Shown: positions 1 to 12,589, numbered from the stretch's first letter. The stretch is 64,000 nt of DNA from Symsagittifera roscoffensis (GCF_963678635.1 NC_087067.1:17863639-17927638), one strand, 5' to 3'. Translations and numbers: made by a program. Notes: generated by a model from the sequence alone, not told the origin.

Positions 1-709
1 TTAAATGGGTAGAAGAAGAAAAATCGCCGGAAAATGAAGCCGCCATATTGCCTACATTAAGCGCCCAACCATCGTCGCAGTCACCTAAACGGCGACCTCT
101 CATTCGGGAACGTTCGCAATTAACTCCTCCGAAGGCGCCATTCTCATCCTCGCTGGATAAAGCTCAGGACGAAAATTGATTGCAGCTAAAACTCATTGTC
201 AAACTCTCAACAAAACTTCGTATCTATCTTTATCTTTGTCACCATGCATTTTTACGGGATAGGGGTGCTATCTAATATTAATGCTTAGGGGTGCAGTTTA
301 TTTATTTAACTTTTGAACAATTTTTGGTTTCTCCAAAAATTTTTCCTTTCCGCGGGGAATGTGATGAGGCGACATTTAGTACCTCATTGTTATATCGCCT
401 TTTGCCAATGAGGCGACATTTAGTACCTCATTGTTATTGCCTTTTGCAGCTATGCTGCAGATATATTATACCAGTCCGCTCAAGGTCACTGGCTTGGCTT
501 TTCTGAGTGACACACTGTGTGTGATTCACTCTTATGTTCTTTATCATCGCTTGTTAGATGTAAACTTTATTCAACACTTTTGTTAAACATATTTCTATTA
601 GTCAGAGTCTGACTAACTAAATCTAAACAACCAAGAATCTAAACAACTAATCAACTAATTCACTATTACGAACAACCTAGTTTTGTCCTTTAAATCTCGG
701 CAAATGTCA
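1..709 (+). repeat. 5' LTR (left end outside the window or at its edge)
   Basis: Near-identical to 6747-7442. It ends in CA at 708-709, immediately before a TGG that fits a primer-binding site. The LTR holds an internal short repeat of a GAGGCGACATTTAGTACC-type sequence (about 365-440). A 71-codon open frame here recurs in the other LTR and is not treated as a gene. Confidence 0.9.
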
Positions 710-727
710 TGGCGCAGCCAGCAGTTC
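710..727 (+). other. Probable tRNA primer-binding site
   Basis: Begins TGGCGCAGCC directly after the CA end of the 5' LTR. Reverse-transcribing LTR elements usually start their primer-binding site with TGG, complementary to the CCA end of a tRNA. I cannot name the tRNA. Confidence 0.5.
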
Positions 728-829
728 CTGTGAACGAAGACAGGACTGACCTGTTGGGTTTCCTCCGTTTTGGGCAAAACCTTCGATTAACCCGCCTTTT
801 CTTTGGGAATCTTGGATTGGACAATTCTT

Positions 830-1740
830 CCTGGCAGTGGGGTTAAAAGATAATCTGAACCCGCAGGATGTATTAGCAGAACCCGTGGAGGTTATAGACG
901 AACCACCTCCAAGTGCTGAGACTGTAGGTGCAATGGAAACCGCTGCGGAGACCGATGCACGCCTCCTCAGAGATCAGGCAGCGATTCGTCGTGTTAATGA
1001 CTTCAATACCGAGCGCAGAAGGAAAGGCCCTAGAATAGGCCTCAACTGGTTTTATCACGAAGCAGAAGCCCGCCTGAAGTCACGTCTGTTTTTCGCTCTA
1101 GGAAACGGAGGAAAGCGACGCTTCGCGGATTCTTACCCGCATACGGACATTAGTGTTACCTCGTTTCGGGATTTTCACTAGGCTTGCGAAGTACTATTCA
1201 AGATAGAACGCGACTATACTGTTGAGCGCATTAAACTGTACAATAACATCTTTATGTTGGAAAATGATACATTCTCTTCATTTTACGCTCGTCTCAGTGC
1301 TCAAATTGCCTTGTGTAATTGGCCACGTGCTCAAGAGAGGGATACTCTGAAAGATCTGTTCGTAGGACGAATTCGTGATGTGGATGTTCAACAGCAATTG
1401 ATTAAAGCAAAAGCAAACTTAGAGGATACATTTCAACTCGCTCTGGAGTGTGAAAAGGGGGCTAGCACGTCGGCCCAGTTCCAAAAACTACTCCCGCATA
1501 ACCAGGTTACCGGCATCAAGGTAAAACAGGAACCCACTTTCTAGAGGAAAGCGGAATACTCCTCAGAACAACTATAGTCGACAAAACACACAAAGTAATA
1601 AAAGCAACAAAGCATGCTATTTCTGTGGCAATCCTTTCAGTCTGGAACACAGAAAGTCGTGTCCCGCTCGAGAGGTTACATGCAACCTTTGCAAAAAACG
1701 AGGTCACTTTGCAAAATGTTGTAATTCATCAAGACGGCGT
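830..1740 (+). mobile_element. gag region of the gypsy element, fossil
   Basis: Capsid-like coding sequence followed, around 1615-1725, by two zinc-knuckle-like clusters (a C-x2-C...H...C set and a CNLCKKRGHFAKC set). Paired knuckles of this form are typical of gypsy nucleocapsid. The region is broken. Confidence 0.8.
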
Positions 1741-1746
1741 GTCAAT

Positions 1747-4700
1747 TTGGTAGATGATAGTGAGGCAGTGAAAGACCCCTCAATCGACTGCAACTTTATA
1801 GATGAAGATTATGATAGCGAACCTGAATACAGTGTGTTACAGCTAGAAAGTGCGGTTCAGATAAATAGCATTGAGCTCCTCAGATCAAACAAGGGAAAAC
1901 CAAGAAGTCTTAGTACTCAGCTGCGTACGGGATTGAGTTTTTTCTATTCAACTATCGACACTGGAAGTCCGGTCTCGTTTATTAATAAACGTACTTGTGA
2001 TTTAATATTACAACGCAACCCGTCTTTCCACTTTCGAGATGTGGCACGGTACCCTATAGACACTCTGTATGTCGATTACAATAAAAAGCCGATTCGCCTC
2101 CTTGGCTCAGTGTGTCTCCCGGTATCGTCTAGTGGTTGGAAAGTGGAAGAGGCTTGTTTCCTTGTCTCTGAGAACCGAACAAGAAATCTGTTGGGTCTAG
2201 ACCTGCAAGAACAACTGGGTGTAGTGACCACCCAAATGAGGGCCGAACGTGTACAGTAACTTGAAGTTCAGAGTCAAGATCCTATCTCTAATTATTGGAA
2301 CTCTTTCTTCGCCAAAAAATACATGCATGTGTTTAATCGATTAGGAAGATCAAAGAACCACAAAGTGTTTACAAATTTCAAGTATCCTTTGGTACCGCGT
2401 CAAGTGAAGGGACGTTAAGTCCCAATTCACATCCAGGATAGAGTCGCTAATGAGATCAAACAATTGGTAAAACAAGGTCACATCGAGAAATTGGATAAAT
2501 GTACAACCGATTACTTCATAGCACCCATCGTACTGACCGCCAAGAAGGACGGCTCGATAAAACTCGCCTTAAACGCTAAACCGATGAACGCGCAAATCTG
2601 GAAATATAAATACCAGATGCCAAATATTCATGAACTTGTCGATTTGGTGGCCCAAATCATCACTAAAGACGTACCTGGCACCGTCTGGTTCACCTCGTTA
2701 GACTTGAAATATGCTTTCAGTCAGCTGCCGTTGTCATCATTTACCAGCAGTCACTGTAATTTTAATATTTTGTGTGGAGATGCTACGGGGACTTATCGAT
2801 TTAAGACAGGGTTCTATGGGTTGACTGACATGCCGACTGAATTTCAAAAGGCGATGGATTGTACCTTGCACGGATTAGAAGGTGTAATCTGTTACTTGGA
2901 CGACATCTTAGTAGTCACGAAGGGAGATGTTCAAGATCACAATAAATTGGTCGAAAGAGTGATGCAGCGACTCGACGAAGAAGGCTGGGCATCGAAATTC
3001 AGTAAGTGCGAGTTCTCAGTAAAGCAGCTAACTTGGTTAGGTTACGTTATAAATGAGCACGGGTACTCTCCAAAATTTTCAAAAATTGATACAGTCCAAT
3101 CACTGAAACCCCCCAAAACTTTAAAGCAGCTCCGCTCCTTTATGGGGACGTTAAATCACTTGCAACGATTCCTACCTGACCTACACACCTATACCGTTCA
3201 TTTTCGAGAATCTTTAAAAGCATGCAATAAACAGTCTTTCCGTTGGGGGGAGGGACAAGATAATGCCTTCAAGAGTATTATAAACCTGTTGGCTAACATT
3301 CCAAACTTATTCCATTATGACTCTTCAAAAAAGTCTCGGGTAAAATGTGACGCTAGTCATAACGGGTTAGGAGCATGCTTGGAACAGGAAATCGAGCAAG
3401 GGGTTTGGGCTCCTACAGCGTTTGCCTCACGCTTCCTCAATAATGCTGAATCAAAATATAGTACGAATGAACTTGAATTTTTGGCGATCGTTTGGGCGTG
3501 CGAACATTTTCGTACTTATTTGTTGGGAAATCGTTTTCAAGTACTAACTGACCACAAGGCCATCATTTCGGCGCTAAGCGAAAACTATAATAACAAATCA
3601 TATCAGTCGCGCCTTTCACGTTGGGCGGACCGGTTACTACCCTTTGACTTCGAAGTTATTCATAAGCCTGGGGTTACGTTAGGCATTGTGGACTACCTTT
3701 CTCGACACCCAACCTTCTCAGCTCCAGCGCCATCAATATACGATGAACTTTTTGTTGTAAAGTCTATTGAGGCTTTTAATTCGGCCTTATCATTTATTAA
3801 TGCATTCAATATACTTGATTCGGCTAGTACAATACGTTCGCCGTCGCAAGAGGTCGTTGTGCCTCAAACTCTGAAATCAAACCGTTTTCTCGGCCAATCA
3901 AATCACGTTATGCAAATTCGCGCGTGCGGTCTCTCACCGAGTGAGGGCGTTAAATCATGTTGTTACGAAATTGACCAATCAGAAACCGGTATTCTAATTA
4001 ATAATCGTAAACCAAATTCGCTTGACTGGAATCATTGTCTCCGACCTGAATTGTTAAAAGATAGTTGCAAATATTCCTTCTCATCTTTTTCTAATTCAAA
4101 TCAATCTTTTTTATTTCACTCATCTCATCTTTTTCACTACAACATGAATCCATCTAATCCTACTGGTTCCCATCCTACTGCATTACCCCATTCTGCTCTT
4201 CAACATACTAATGATACACCAATAACTCAACCAACTAACATTACTAAACCACATCCGTCACACAGTTCAATGGAGGATCAAACAGAACTTCCCTCTTTCG
4301 TCGAAAATTTCACCTTGAGTTCTCCTAACTTTCGAAGGCCTAGCCCGCGCCCTTCAGTAAGATCTCGTCAAGTAGGACAAATCTCTTGTTTGGACCAGGT
4401 GCGCCAACGTAATCGGACACGAGAGCGTGCGGCGAAGACTCGATTTGTGGCTGCCAGAACTGCCTCTAGAAGGGAGGGACACACTCAGCTCTTGGAAGCT
4501 ATGAAGAAATGCCGATTATCAAGACCGGGGAGAATTCAACTTGCTAATAAAGTCGGTGTGTATGCCATCAATGGTGGCAAACCAATCGTCTCAGAGTCGA
4601 AGAAAGAAATTGTGGGTCTCCCAGGTTTATTCGATGCCGACCTCTTAGCTGAACTCACTGAGGAAGACCGATTTCTGGGCCCGATGAAACGAGCCATTAA

Positions 4701-6856
4701 CAGCAAAGACGTTTCCAGTTTTAATAAGCTCGGATCTTACATGGCCCAATTTTGGTCCAAAGCAGCGGTTGTCAACAACTGTGTGATTATTGACAACAAA
4801 CTGGCCATCCCAGAGGTTTTGAGACCAGCCGTCCTTGCCCGACTTCATCGGTCGCATCCTGGTCAAGAGGCCATGATGTCCGCCTCAGAGTATATTTGGT
4901 GGCCATTCTTGAACCGGCAGATAGTTGACACATGCGAGAAGTGCCGCGAGTGCACACTGTATGGTAAGAACCAAAAGCCCGTTAAAACTTTTCATACCGC
5001 ACAATCTTTGCCCCAGTTGACGGGGCCGAATCAGGAATTGCAGTTAGATTTTGCTGGTCCTATTTTGGATGACAAAGGTGTGAAAATATTCCTCTTAGTA
5101 GCTATCGATCGCTTCTCGAAATTTCCTTCTGTACTTATTACTAAAACTACTGGGGCTAAAAAGGTTGCGAAATTTCTCGAATCTTATATCCGAATTCATG
5201 GGTTACCTCATTCTATCAGGATTGATCACGGCTCTGGGTTTAAAAACGACATGGTACAACAATTTTGTTCTAGTAAAGGTATCAAGCATATCTTTTCTCC
5301 AGTCGGAGACCATCGTGGCTCTGGTCTCGTTGAACGTATGATACAGACTATAAAACGCAAGCTAGGCACTGAACAACTGGACCCTAACTTCGGTAATTTT
5401 AAAGAAGTACTTCATCGAATAATAGAAGATATTCGTAAAAATAATCATTCTACACTTAAGAAGTCACCATTTGAAATGCATTTCGGACGTAAGCCCAATA
5501 CTGAATGGTCCCAAGCTTTTCTTAATATAGTTAATTCTGATTCTTCAGCACAAGGACTTGAACGAAATCTCTTAACGCCGGACCAAATTGCCAGTCAGGA
5601 CTATAGTCGAGATCGGGTCAAAGTGGTGCCGAGGGGCAGTCTCAGTCCTCAGATAACTCCGCGCTTCAGTCCAATGTTCTCACTAGAGGGAAACATTGCC
5701 GAGAGTGAACCATACAAAGCGCTGGCTGATCTTGCCCGGGCGGCTAATGTATGGACACAACAGAAGAGGAATTTTCCGCCAGATGGGGGAAAACGGAGCT
5801 GTCGAGTCGACATTCAGATTTGGCCCAGTCATTGAAAACAGGCCTCTCTCGTAAAACGCTATGCTTCGCGGAAGATCGTTCAGCCACTACGCCTCCAGGG
5901 GCTCCGAATACTGTTCATCGTTTACCGACACTTCAACCCCGTCGACAGTCAAAAACAAGTAAACTAGAAAAACTTCTTTTATCCGACCCTAACCGTGTGA
6001 GAGTGTTTAGAAAAATTATGGATCGTCAGTCTGGCAAACCACTTTTTAAGCTTGCGAAATTCAAAATTACTCGCATCACCGATCACACCTATGTTACTGA
6101 CAAGGGAAAAGTTTATCGAAAAACCATGTCTGCCTTAAGCCTAACTTCAATAATACCTTTTCAGCAACACTAGGTGGTCGTCTTCAATCTTCTGGAACAT
6201 CATCAAAAAGTGGGGGAAAGAAACTTGTTACTCGCGCATCTCATCCAACGATGCTTGAAAAACGGCCAGCTAATACGAGCGTGTCACTGCCGGCGGTGGT
6301 AGATCTTACTGTTGATTCGTCCAATGAGAGTCCTCCCGACCAACACGCTTCGCACGAAACTCGGCTATCTACTCCAAGGGAAAAACGAATACGGTTGAAT
6401 GACGAGTCACCGCCTGTCACGTTTGGAAACTCATTCCTCACACCGGGTCAGTCTTCGATAGATACTAGTCTGCCTCTACCGCCCATCACTCAGCCTGTGG
6501 TCCCTACAACTCTGGTTCACAGCCCTACAACTTTGGCCACAAGTCCACATCAACTACCACTTGACGTCGTCGACCCCGAGGGTCCGGATCTTCCAGCTCG
6601 TCCAGTTATTCAAGCAAACCCATATTCGTCGCTTCCATCACTCTCTCTCCCAGCTCAACCGGCTACGGATGATTCAGAGGGAACTCGTACTTCATCTCGA
6701 AGCAAAAAGGCTCCGAAATTCTATGGCGACCCACTACGACACTCGGTTAAATGGGTAGAAGAAGAAAAGTCGCCGGAAAATGAAGCCGCCATATTGCCCA
6801 ACCATCGTCGCAGTCACCTAAACGGCGACCTCTCATTCGGGAACGTTCGCATTTAA
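1747..6856 (+). mobile_element. pol region of the gypsy element: protease, RT, RNase H, integrase, C-terminal tail
   Basis: Domains in order: an aspartic protease with a DTGS active site (about 1950-1985); reverse transcriptase from about 2460 with the catalytic box CYLDDILVV near 2890; RNase H to about 3700 (DASHNGLGACLEQE, then TDHKAI); a long spacer; an integrase with an HHCC zinc finger (about 4840-4960) and a D-D-E core (LDFAGP, IDHGSGF, then ERMIQTIKRK, about 5040-5360); then an integrase C-terminal-like domain near 6000-6130 and a proline-rich, basic tail. The tail runs past 6747, so the end of pol overlaps the 3' LTR. No envelope-like gene is evident. The region is broken in a few places. 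Confidence 0.9.
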
Positions 6857-7442
6857 CTCCTCCGGAGGCGCCATTCTCATCCTCGCTGGATAAAGCTCAG
6901 GACGAAAATTGATTGCAGCTAAAACTCATTGTCAAACTCTCAACAAAACTTCGTATCTATCTTTATCTTTGTCACCATGCATTTTTACGGGATAGGGGTG
7001 CTATCTAATATTAATGCTTAGGGGTGCAGTTTATTTATTTAACTTTTGAACAGTTTTTGGTTTCTCCAAAAATTTTTCCTTTCCGCGGGGAATGTGATGA
7101 GGCGACATTTAGTACCTCATTGTTATATCGCCTTTTGCCAATGAGGCGACCTTTAGTACCTCATTGTTATTGCCTTTTGCAGCTATGCTGCAGATATATT
7201 ATACCAGTCCGCTCAAGGTCACTGGCTTGGCTTTTCTGAGTGACACACTGTGTGTGATTCACTCTTATGTTCTTTATCATCGCTTGTTAGATGTAAACTT
7301 TATTCAACACTTTTGTTAAACATATTTCTATTAGTCAGAGTCTGACTAACTAAATCTAAACAACCAAGAATCTAAACAACTAATCAACTAATTCACTATT
7401 ACGAACAACCTAGTTTTGTCCTTTAAATCTCGGCAAATGTCA
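6747..7442 (+). repeat. 3' LTR
   Basis: Second copy of the sequence at 1-709, ending CA at 7441-7442. The repeat may start somewhat upstream of 6747, because the partner copy is cut by the window edge. The flank after it is CCCTG, which should match the base pairs just left of the 5' LTR. Confidence 0.9.
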
Positions 7443-7957
7443 CCCTGTTGTTTCACAAAAAGCAAAAAAACTTTTTTTCCTACCACTCTTAACCATGGGA
7501 CTTATAAGGTAACTTTAGTATTTCTATCTCTGATCTTTTTACACTACAGAGTACATACCGTGCCTTAAAAAACAGCGTGGCTTACCAAAAAGTCTACAGT
7601 GTGTCTTAAAAATGGGGTCAGCTGCACACCCTCCAGCTCAACCTGAAAAATAACTATTCATTGACTCTGAACAACAAAAAAATTCCAGACAGTAAAGTGA
7701 TAATTTTTAACATTGACGGCTCTTAGTTCATGCGACGAGCTGAGAATCAATAAATCTTTACCAAAATTTAAATTATATTTTTTGATTCTGAACAATTTTC
7801 GAGAAAAAGAACTGATTCAATTTTTTGGCCAGAGTTCATCAGGGGGATATAGCTGACAATTTCTTAACTTTTGAACAAATTTTTTGATTCTGAACATTTT
7901 TTTCTTGTTCGTGATCAAGGTCATAATCTATCAGATTTTGAGATTTGAAAATCATGT
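7443..7957. other. Intergenic, no gene seen
   Basis: AT-rich sequence between the LTR element and the hAT-type MITE. A short phrase related to GATTCTGAACAATTTT recurs three or four times between 7660 and 7900. I see no coding sequence. Confidence 0.6.
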
Positions 7958-7965
7958 GTTTTGAC

Positions 7966-8199
7966 CAGGGGCGGATTTAGGGAAGGGGCGGACGCTCCCC
8001 CTCAGGGATTCGACCCCCTGCCGACCCAAGGGTCCCTCCTTTGATACTTTTTAAGAAATTCTTTTCAAAACAGCGTCTTTTTAGTGCTTTAGGAGAGCTC
8101 GGAAAATCAATTTGGTCGACCTAAAAAAAAGGTCGTCACAGTTTTCGAAAATTTTTGAAAATCCGCCTTCCCCTCCAGAAAATCCTAGATCCGCCTCTG
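7966..8199. mobile_element. hAT-type non-autonomous DNA transposon (MITE)
   Basis: The 234-bp segment starts CAGGGGCGGATTTAGG and ends in the near-complement CCTAGATCCGCCTCTG, giving ~16-bp terminal inverted repeats. It is flanked by perfect 8-bp direct repeats GTTTTGAC at 7958-7965 and 8200-8207. An 8-bp target duplication with CAGNG-type ends is the signature of the hAT superfamily. It encodes no transposase. An internal hairpin GGTCGACC/GGTC lies near 8115-8137. A related, more decayed copy is at about 26364-26602. Confidence 0.9.
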
Positions 8200-8207
8200 G
8201 TTTTGAC

Positions 8208-8695
8208 TATGATGACACTAGCTTCGTTGAAGTCAAAAAAAAACAATATTCATTTTTAGACATAGTTTTTGTTTTCGCTGAAGTTTTATGTCTATCAACA
8301 TGGCAAAAACGTTAAGCTAAACTTGACAGGTTCTAGGTTTTCAGTCTTTGATTGTTTGATTGTGCACATTTTCTCATGATTAAAAGAAAGATCAAAAATT
8401 TCTTAATTAAATAATAGCAATTAGATTTTTTTCCATTTATGATTCATAAGATGAGGTAATCCTCAGCAAATTTTCAAGTTTTCAAGCATAGGTTTTGATT
8501 ATGTACCACCTTCTGGTTCAAAGCATGAAATAAATTGATGGTCTGTGGGATAATTGACTGACGTGTTACGATCTTGGCAACTCAATGTTCAAAGGACACA
8601 ACGAACTTTTGGCGTATAATTTTCAGCTAATAAATTAAATTGGCATCACTATGGCGGTGTATCGACTAGCATAAAAATCCAAATAGAAAGTTTAA
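8208..8695. other. Intergenic, no gene seen
   Basis: AT-rich, no supported coding sequence, RNA gene or repeat. Confidence 0.5.
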
Positions 8696-9220
8696 ACAAG
8701 GCTGCTCGTATCAGGGCGAAGCCCTGAAAGTTACGACTACCTTTTAAGGTCTATGGAGCATTCATAAGATGAAAAATTTCAATGTAATAAGAAAAAAAAA
8801 ATTTGAAAAAATTTGAGATTTTATTTAAAAACATCCCCCCACACGTCATATTAAGTACAAAGTGATAGATTTTGCGCCTATTAACAAATCAATTATGGCA
8901 TATAAGCTTCCTTGAACCAATTGGAACGATTTTTAAGACGGATTAACTATCGCTCGCGCGTTAATAGCGCGAAACTTATCGCGCGTTAATTTCCCAAATT
9001 GGCCAAAATGGCAAACTTTAAACCCCGATAACTTTACAAAAAATGATCACAGGTAAAATATCTTTTCAAATTCAAGCTCAGGAAAACAATAGCTTTCGAA
9101 TAATATAAAAAAATTCCATCAAAAACGGCTAGTTAAAAAGTCGAAATTTGTCTGAAGAAAAAAAAACCCACCCCGAGCACAAATATTCCGTTACTTTCGT
9201 ATCGAAAGTCTGAACAACAA
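8696..9220 (+). mobile_element. Hairpin-ended MITE, copy A
   Basis: Copy of a ~525-bp dispersed family. The left end reads CAAG(A)CTGCTCGTATCAGG and carries the hairpin CAGGGC-GAA-GCCCTG. The centre has paired CGCGCGTTAAT motifs around 8953-8990. The right end carries the hairpin ACTTTCG-TAT-CGAAAGT followed by (C/T)GGAACAA or similar. No coding sequence. Other copies start near 14041, 15215, 16000, 25019, 27753, 29116, 30837, 32876 and 39149. I could not identify a superfamily. Confidence 0.85.
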
Positions 9221-9614
9221 GCCCCTTGCTCTCGCAAGTGAAACAAATACCGGCAAAAATTTATTTAAACCATGAAAAACTTCATTTTATCAAAATTTTA
9301 ATTTTTGGACAATGTGTATACACTTAACTCTTAACAAAAAAAAACACATTTCAACCCTTTTTATACCACATTTAGTTAGCATATGATTTTTCGTTAATAT
9401 TTTATTTGTTTTTATTCTGAATTCGATCTGTCAAAATTTGAGAAAATTTTTCCGAGTGACTAGACACATTGCCAAATCATTCGTCCAGCTGTTTTAGAAA
9501 GCATGCAATACCTATCAAACTGATTGCAATCAGTTTGTGAGATGAATGATGGACTGGGGAATTTGCAAAGATCGAAACTTGCCATTGATTTGCTTGGGGC
9601 AAAATATACATAGT
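8696..9614 (+). repeat. Left arm of a ~0.92 kb inverted repeat
   Basis: MITE copy A plus ~395 bp of adjoining sequence reappears, reverse-complemented and nearly identical, at 24624-25542. The other MITE copies lack the extra 395 bp, so the arms are a duplicated compound segment or a longer element rather than two independent MITE insertions. Confidence 0.85.
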
Positions 9615-9689
9615 TATTTATGCTTCTAGAAAGATGAAAAACTTTTGAGTAAAATAAGTATACAAAATTTTAAAAATTAGGTGGTTTTT

Positions 9690-11099
9690 TGAATTGTAAG
9701 GAGCGGATTCTGCAACAAAATTGCTCTCTTTGAGCTTTTTTTCTTCTTTTGTAAGGCTTAGGTACAATTCAGTGTACAAGAAAGTGAGTAAACAAAAGAA
9801 ATGGCCAGGTGAAACAGGTGGAACAACTTAAAATTGTTCTGATCAGTTATTTGCCAGCGAATTTATTGTTTCTTGAGATTTTTCTGCTGGTGATTTCCTT
9901 TTCAATGAGATTTATTATGTGTTTTAGTCACTAAAACCCAAATTTGCATATTTTGCTGAGCTGATGTTGGAAGTTAAGTGGCAAATACTTCATAAAGTTG
10001 CCTCTCTTATGCTGAATCTTTTACAGTGCTAACTTAAGCTGTCGGTTAAAACGATCTGCCACGGAAATTTTAAACGCATTTTCTAAAACCGGGTTAAGAA
10101 TAGAAAAAATGAAGAGAGCAATGTATCAAAAAACTATATTAAAATTAAATTGGTGGAGTTTTTTTTGCAAATTTTGTAACCAAAATTTAACTAAAAAGGG
10201 GTATTAATCAAAAAACAGTTTTAAATTTGCATGAATTATTGATTAAGTTTGAGAATTTGCTTAAAATTTGTGCAAATTTCTTAAAACTATTTTTAAGCAA
10301 GAACTGAGATTTATAATGTAAGACTGACGGTTTTGGCTATCAAGCAAAAACATATTCTCGAACACAAGCTTTTGAAGGCTACACTCTTCATCAGTCCTCC
10401 TTATGATGGGCCAAGTAAGAGGCTCTGGTTAAAATGATTTGCTCAAGAATTCACGTGAGAGTTCAAGCGTAATTCTTGACTACTAAAGAAAAAGCAAATT
10501 GACCTATTTTGGCTCCAAATTGTTGCTTGCACCACTTTAATTTTGATAAGTTTCTGAGCAGGCTTAAAAGTTTTGCCGAATAATAACCCATTTTTTGGGA
10601 AAAACTCATCCAAAGTTTCCAAAAGTGTTTGTTTTGTCTGAACAATTTAAATCAGCAATGTATGCAATTTTGTTCCGACCACGTCACAGCTATGATGATT
10701 GGATTTTTTGCACGATGTAAGAAGCACTAAAAAATCTGAGGGTTATTGAGTGCTAGATATGAATGCCCTGTTGATTGTTAGATTCCAAAAACAGTTTTCA
10801 CGAACAAGTGTCTCAGTATTTAGAAAAGAGGTCTCATTTTTTGAACACTTAGCAAACTAAATCTATAAAATGTTGATTGTTTTCGAGGACTACACGATAA
10901 GGTTTAAAGGGTATTCTTTTGCTTTTTTCATACTATTTTTTGTGACTCAATATAATTTTTGAGTTGATTTTTTGTTTTTCAAAGATCGGTTTTGCTATGA
11001 GCAATTGCTAGAAACTTATCAGATAATTAATTTCAAACCGATGACAGCAACATTTTATTAACACGGAACTTTCAATACCAAACTTGTCAAAGTCGAATT
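9690..11099 (+). repeat. Duplicated 5' flank of Cys-loop gene 1
   Basis: Matches 34780-35828 in blocks, for example around 9805-9900 against 35105-35205 and 10660-10880 against 35335-35560, ending in closely similar bases just before both start codons. The matched segment therefore includes any promoter. No core promoter motif can be singled out with confidence. Confidence 0.75.
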
Positions 11100-12442
11100 A
11101 TGAGAACCTATTGTGTCTTAAATCTCTTCCTTTATGTCTTATGCTGGGCTAATGACAACATTCACCCTGAGACCAGACTGCGAGAAGATTTATTGACATT
11201 TGATTGTCATCCGTTAAGTCGCCCTATTCGAAATCTAACCACTGTTACATTTGTGGAGTATATTGGGGGTATTTATCAACTTGTTGGCTTCAACTCAATA
11301 GATCAGTCGATAGAGCTGTTGATGTTTCAAACATTGCGCTGGCACAGTGAGTTCTTGAAATGGGATCCAGCAAATTATTCTGGAATTGAGAAGATCCGAA
11401 TATTTCAAAATAACATTTGGAAGCCTGACATTCTTCTGTATAACGAAATAATTAATTTCGATTATGAGAAATTCTTCTTAATTGAGCCTCTAACTGTTAA
11501 TTATTCCGGTGCTGTGAGTTGGTCTCAGCCAATTCACTTGGAAACTACATGCTCGATGGAAGTGACGAACTTTCCGTTTGATTCACAAACTTGTGAAATT
11601 GTGATGGGATCATGGCAGTACACATTGGCTGAATTAAGACTAGTTTGTGATGAGCTGGATTTGAGAAATTATATACCTGATAGTCTATGGGTCTTGCAAG
11701 GTATGATTGAATAAAAATTAATTTAGGGGGAGAGTGGCACAATGGATATCGATTAAGGAAATAATTTTGCCAAATTTTAGCTGGCTTCGACTCCAATGAG
11801 TTTTTGGCAAGAAGATGTAACAAAAGTTCGTTTTGTTTAAATAGTTTGTCTATATTTTGGTTATTTTTATCCAAGGTTTTTTTGTGCTTAGAGGCTTCGT
11901 GTCGAGAGCAGTTTATGGGAGCATTCAGTGCCGCAGTAATAACCCTGACCTTCAAACGACTTGAAACTTTCTTTGTGATCAATTTAATAATTCCCACTGT
12001 TTTACTCCTGGGAATCAGTTCCCTTACTTTCTTCATTCCGGGAGAAATTGGCGAGAAACTCAGCTATGGTGTAACTGTTACACTATCGCTTTGTGTCAAC
12101 TTGACAATTTTCACAGATTTCATTCCAATGACGTCAAAAACATTTCCCAAGCTGTTCACATTCATTCTATCCAGCATTGTTCTGTCGTGCATATCAATGG
12201 TTTTGGCAACATTCTCTGTTAATTTTGATGAGATCAGCAGAAATAGCACAGATGAAAACAAAACTGCAGCGTTTGAATCACAATCTAGTGGTATGGCGTT
12301 GAATGAGCTTGCACATCGTGTTTGCCCAGACAAAACTAAGAAGATGACTCAGCTAAGAAAAGTTGACACAGTTATTGGGTTTATATACCTTATGGGAGTT
12401 ACAATCTACTCTGTGATTTTTTTCATATCTATGAGTCTTTGA
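11100..12442 (+). CDS. Cys-loop ligand-gated cation channel subunit (nicotinic-receptor-like), gene 1
   Basis: Two exons, 11100-11700 and 11892-12442, joined across a 191-bp phase-1 intron (GTATGA...TTAG), give a 383-residue subunit. A signal peptide (about residues 1-17) is followed by an extracellular ligand-binding domain with WKPD (107-110) and the 13-residue disulfide loop C151-C165; the loop B tryptophan W172 is kept. Four membrane helices follow: about 226-249, 257-278, 286-311 and 359-381. GEK (254-256) before helix 2 and Leu265 at the 9' position match cation-selective members; anion channels have PAR. The vicinal cysteine pair that marks nicotinic alpha subunits is absent: the loop C region has a single Cys (203). 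The intracellular loop is only ~47 residues and the protein ends right after helix 4, short for the family. Ligand unknown. Confidence 0.9.
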
Positions 12443-12589
12443 ATGATCCATGATTGATGTTAACTATAAATATATTTTTTTCTTCACGGGTTGATGTGCA
12501 CAAATTATATATCAACCGTATGCTTCGACCAAATATCTACTTCTCAACACAAGTTATACAAGTCAAGCAAAAACTGATCCAACATAAGA

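Larger units (their letters stand above)
1..7442 (+). mobile_element. Ty3/gypsy (Mag-like) LTR retrotransposon, young but broken
   Basis: The first ~709 bases recur at 6747-7442, enclosing gag- and pol-like coding sequence in the order gag, protease, reverse transcriptase, RNase H, integrase, which is the Ty3/gypsy order. The nucleocapsid and integrase regions look most like the Mag/SURL group; that placement is inference. The window begins inside or at the left edge of the 5' LTR, so the left target duplication cannot be seen. The two LTRs differ by about five substitutions and one short indel over ~700 bp, so the insertion is recent. The element is a fossil: coding sequence is spread over several frames with a handful of breaks, although gypsy elements also use programmed frameshifting or read-through between gag and pol. 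Confidence 0.93.

Noticed and set aside
291-506. 71-codon open frame, repeated at 7024-7239
   Set aside because: It lies wholly within the LTR and shows no domain; its conservation is explained by LTR identity.
8696-9220. Helitron assignment for the hairpin-ended MITE
   Set aside because: A hairpin near the end fits, but I find no consistent TC start, CTRRT end or A-T insertion site in the copies here.
11731-11801. tRNA-Arg-like A box (TGGCACAATGG) and B box (GGCTTCGACTCC) in the intron of Cys-loop gene 1
   Set aside because: The D and anticodon stems do not form, the acceptor ends do not pair and the box spacing is ~5 nt too long. At best a decayed tRNA-derived remnant; not called.
11545-12036. 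Minus-strand open frame across Cys-loop gene 1
   Set aside because: It crosses the intron and lies opposite a clearly conserved receptor frame.
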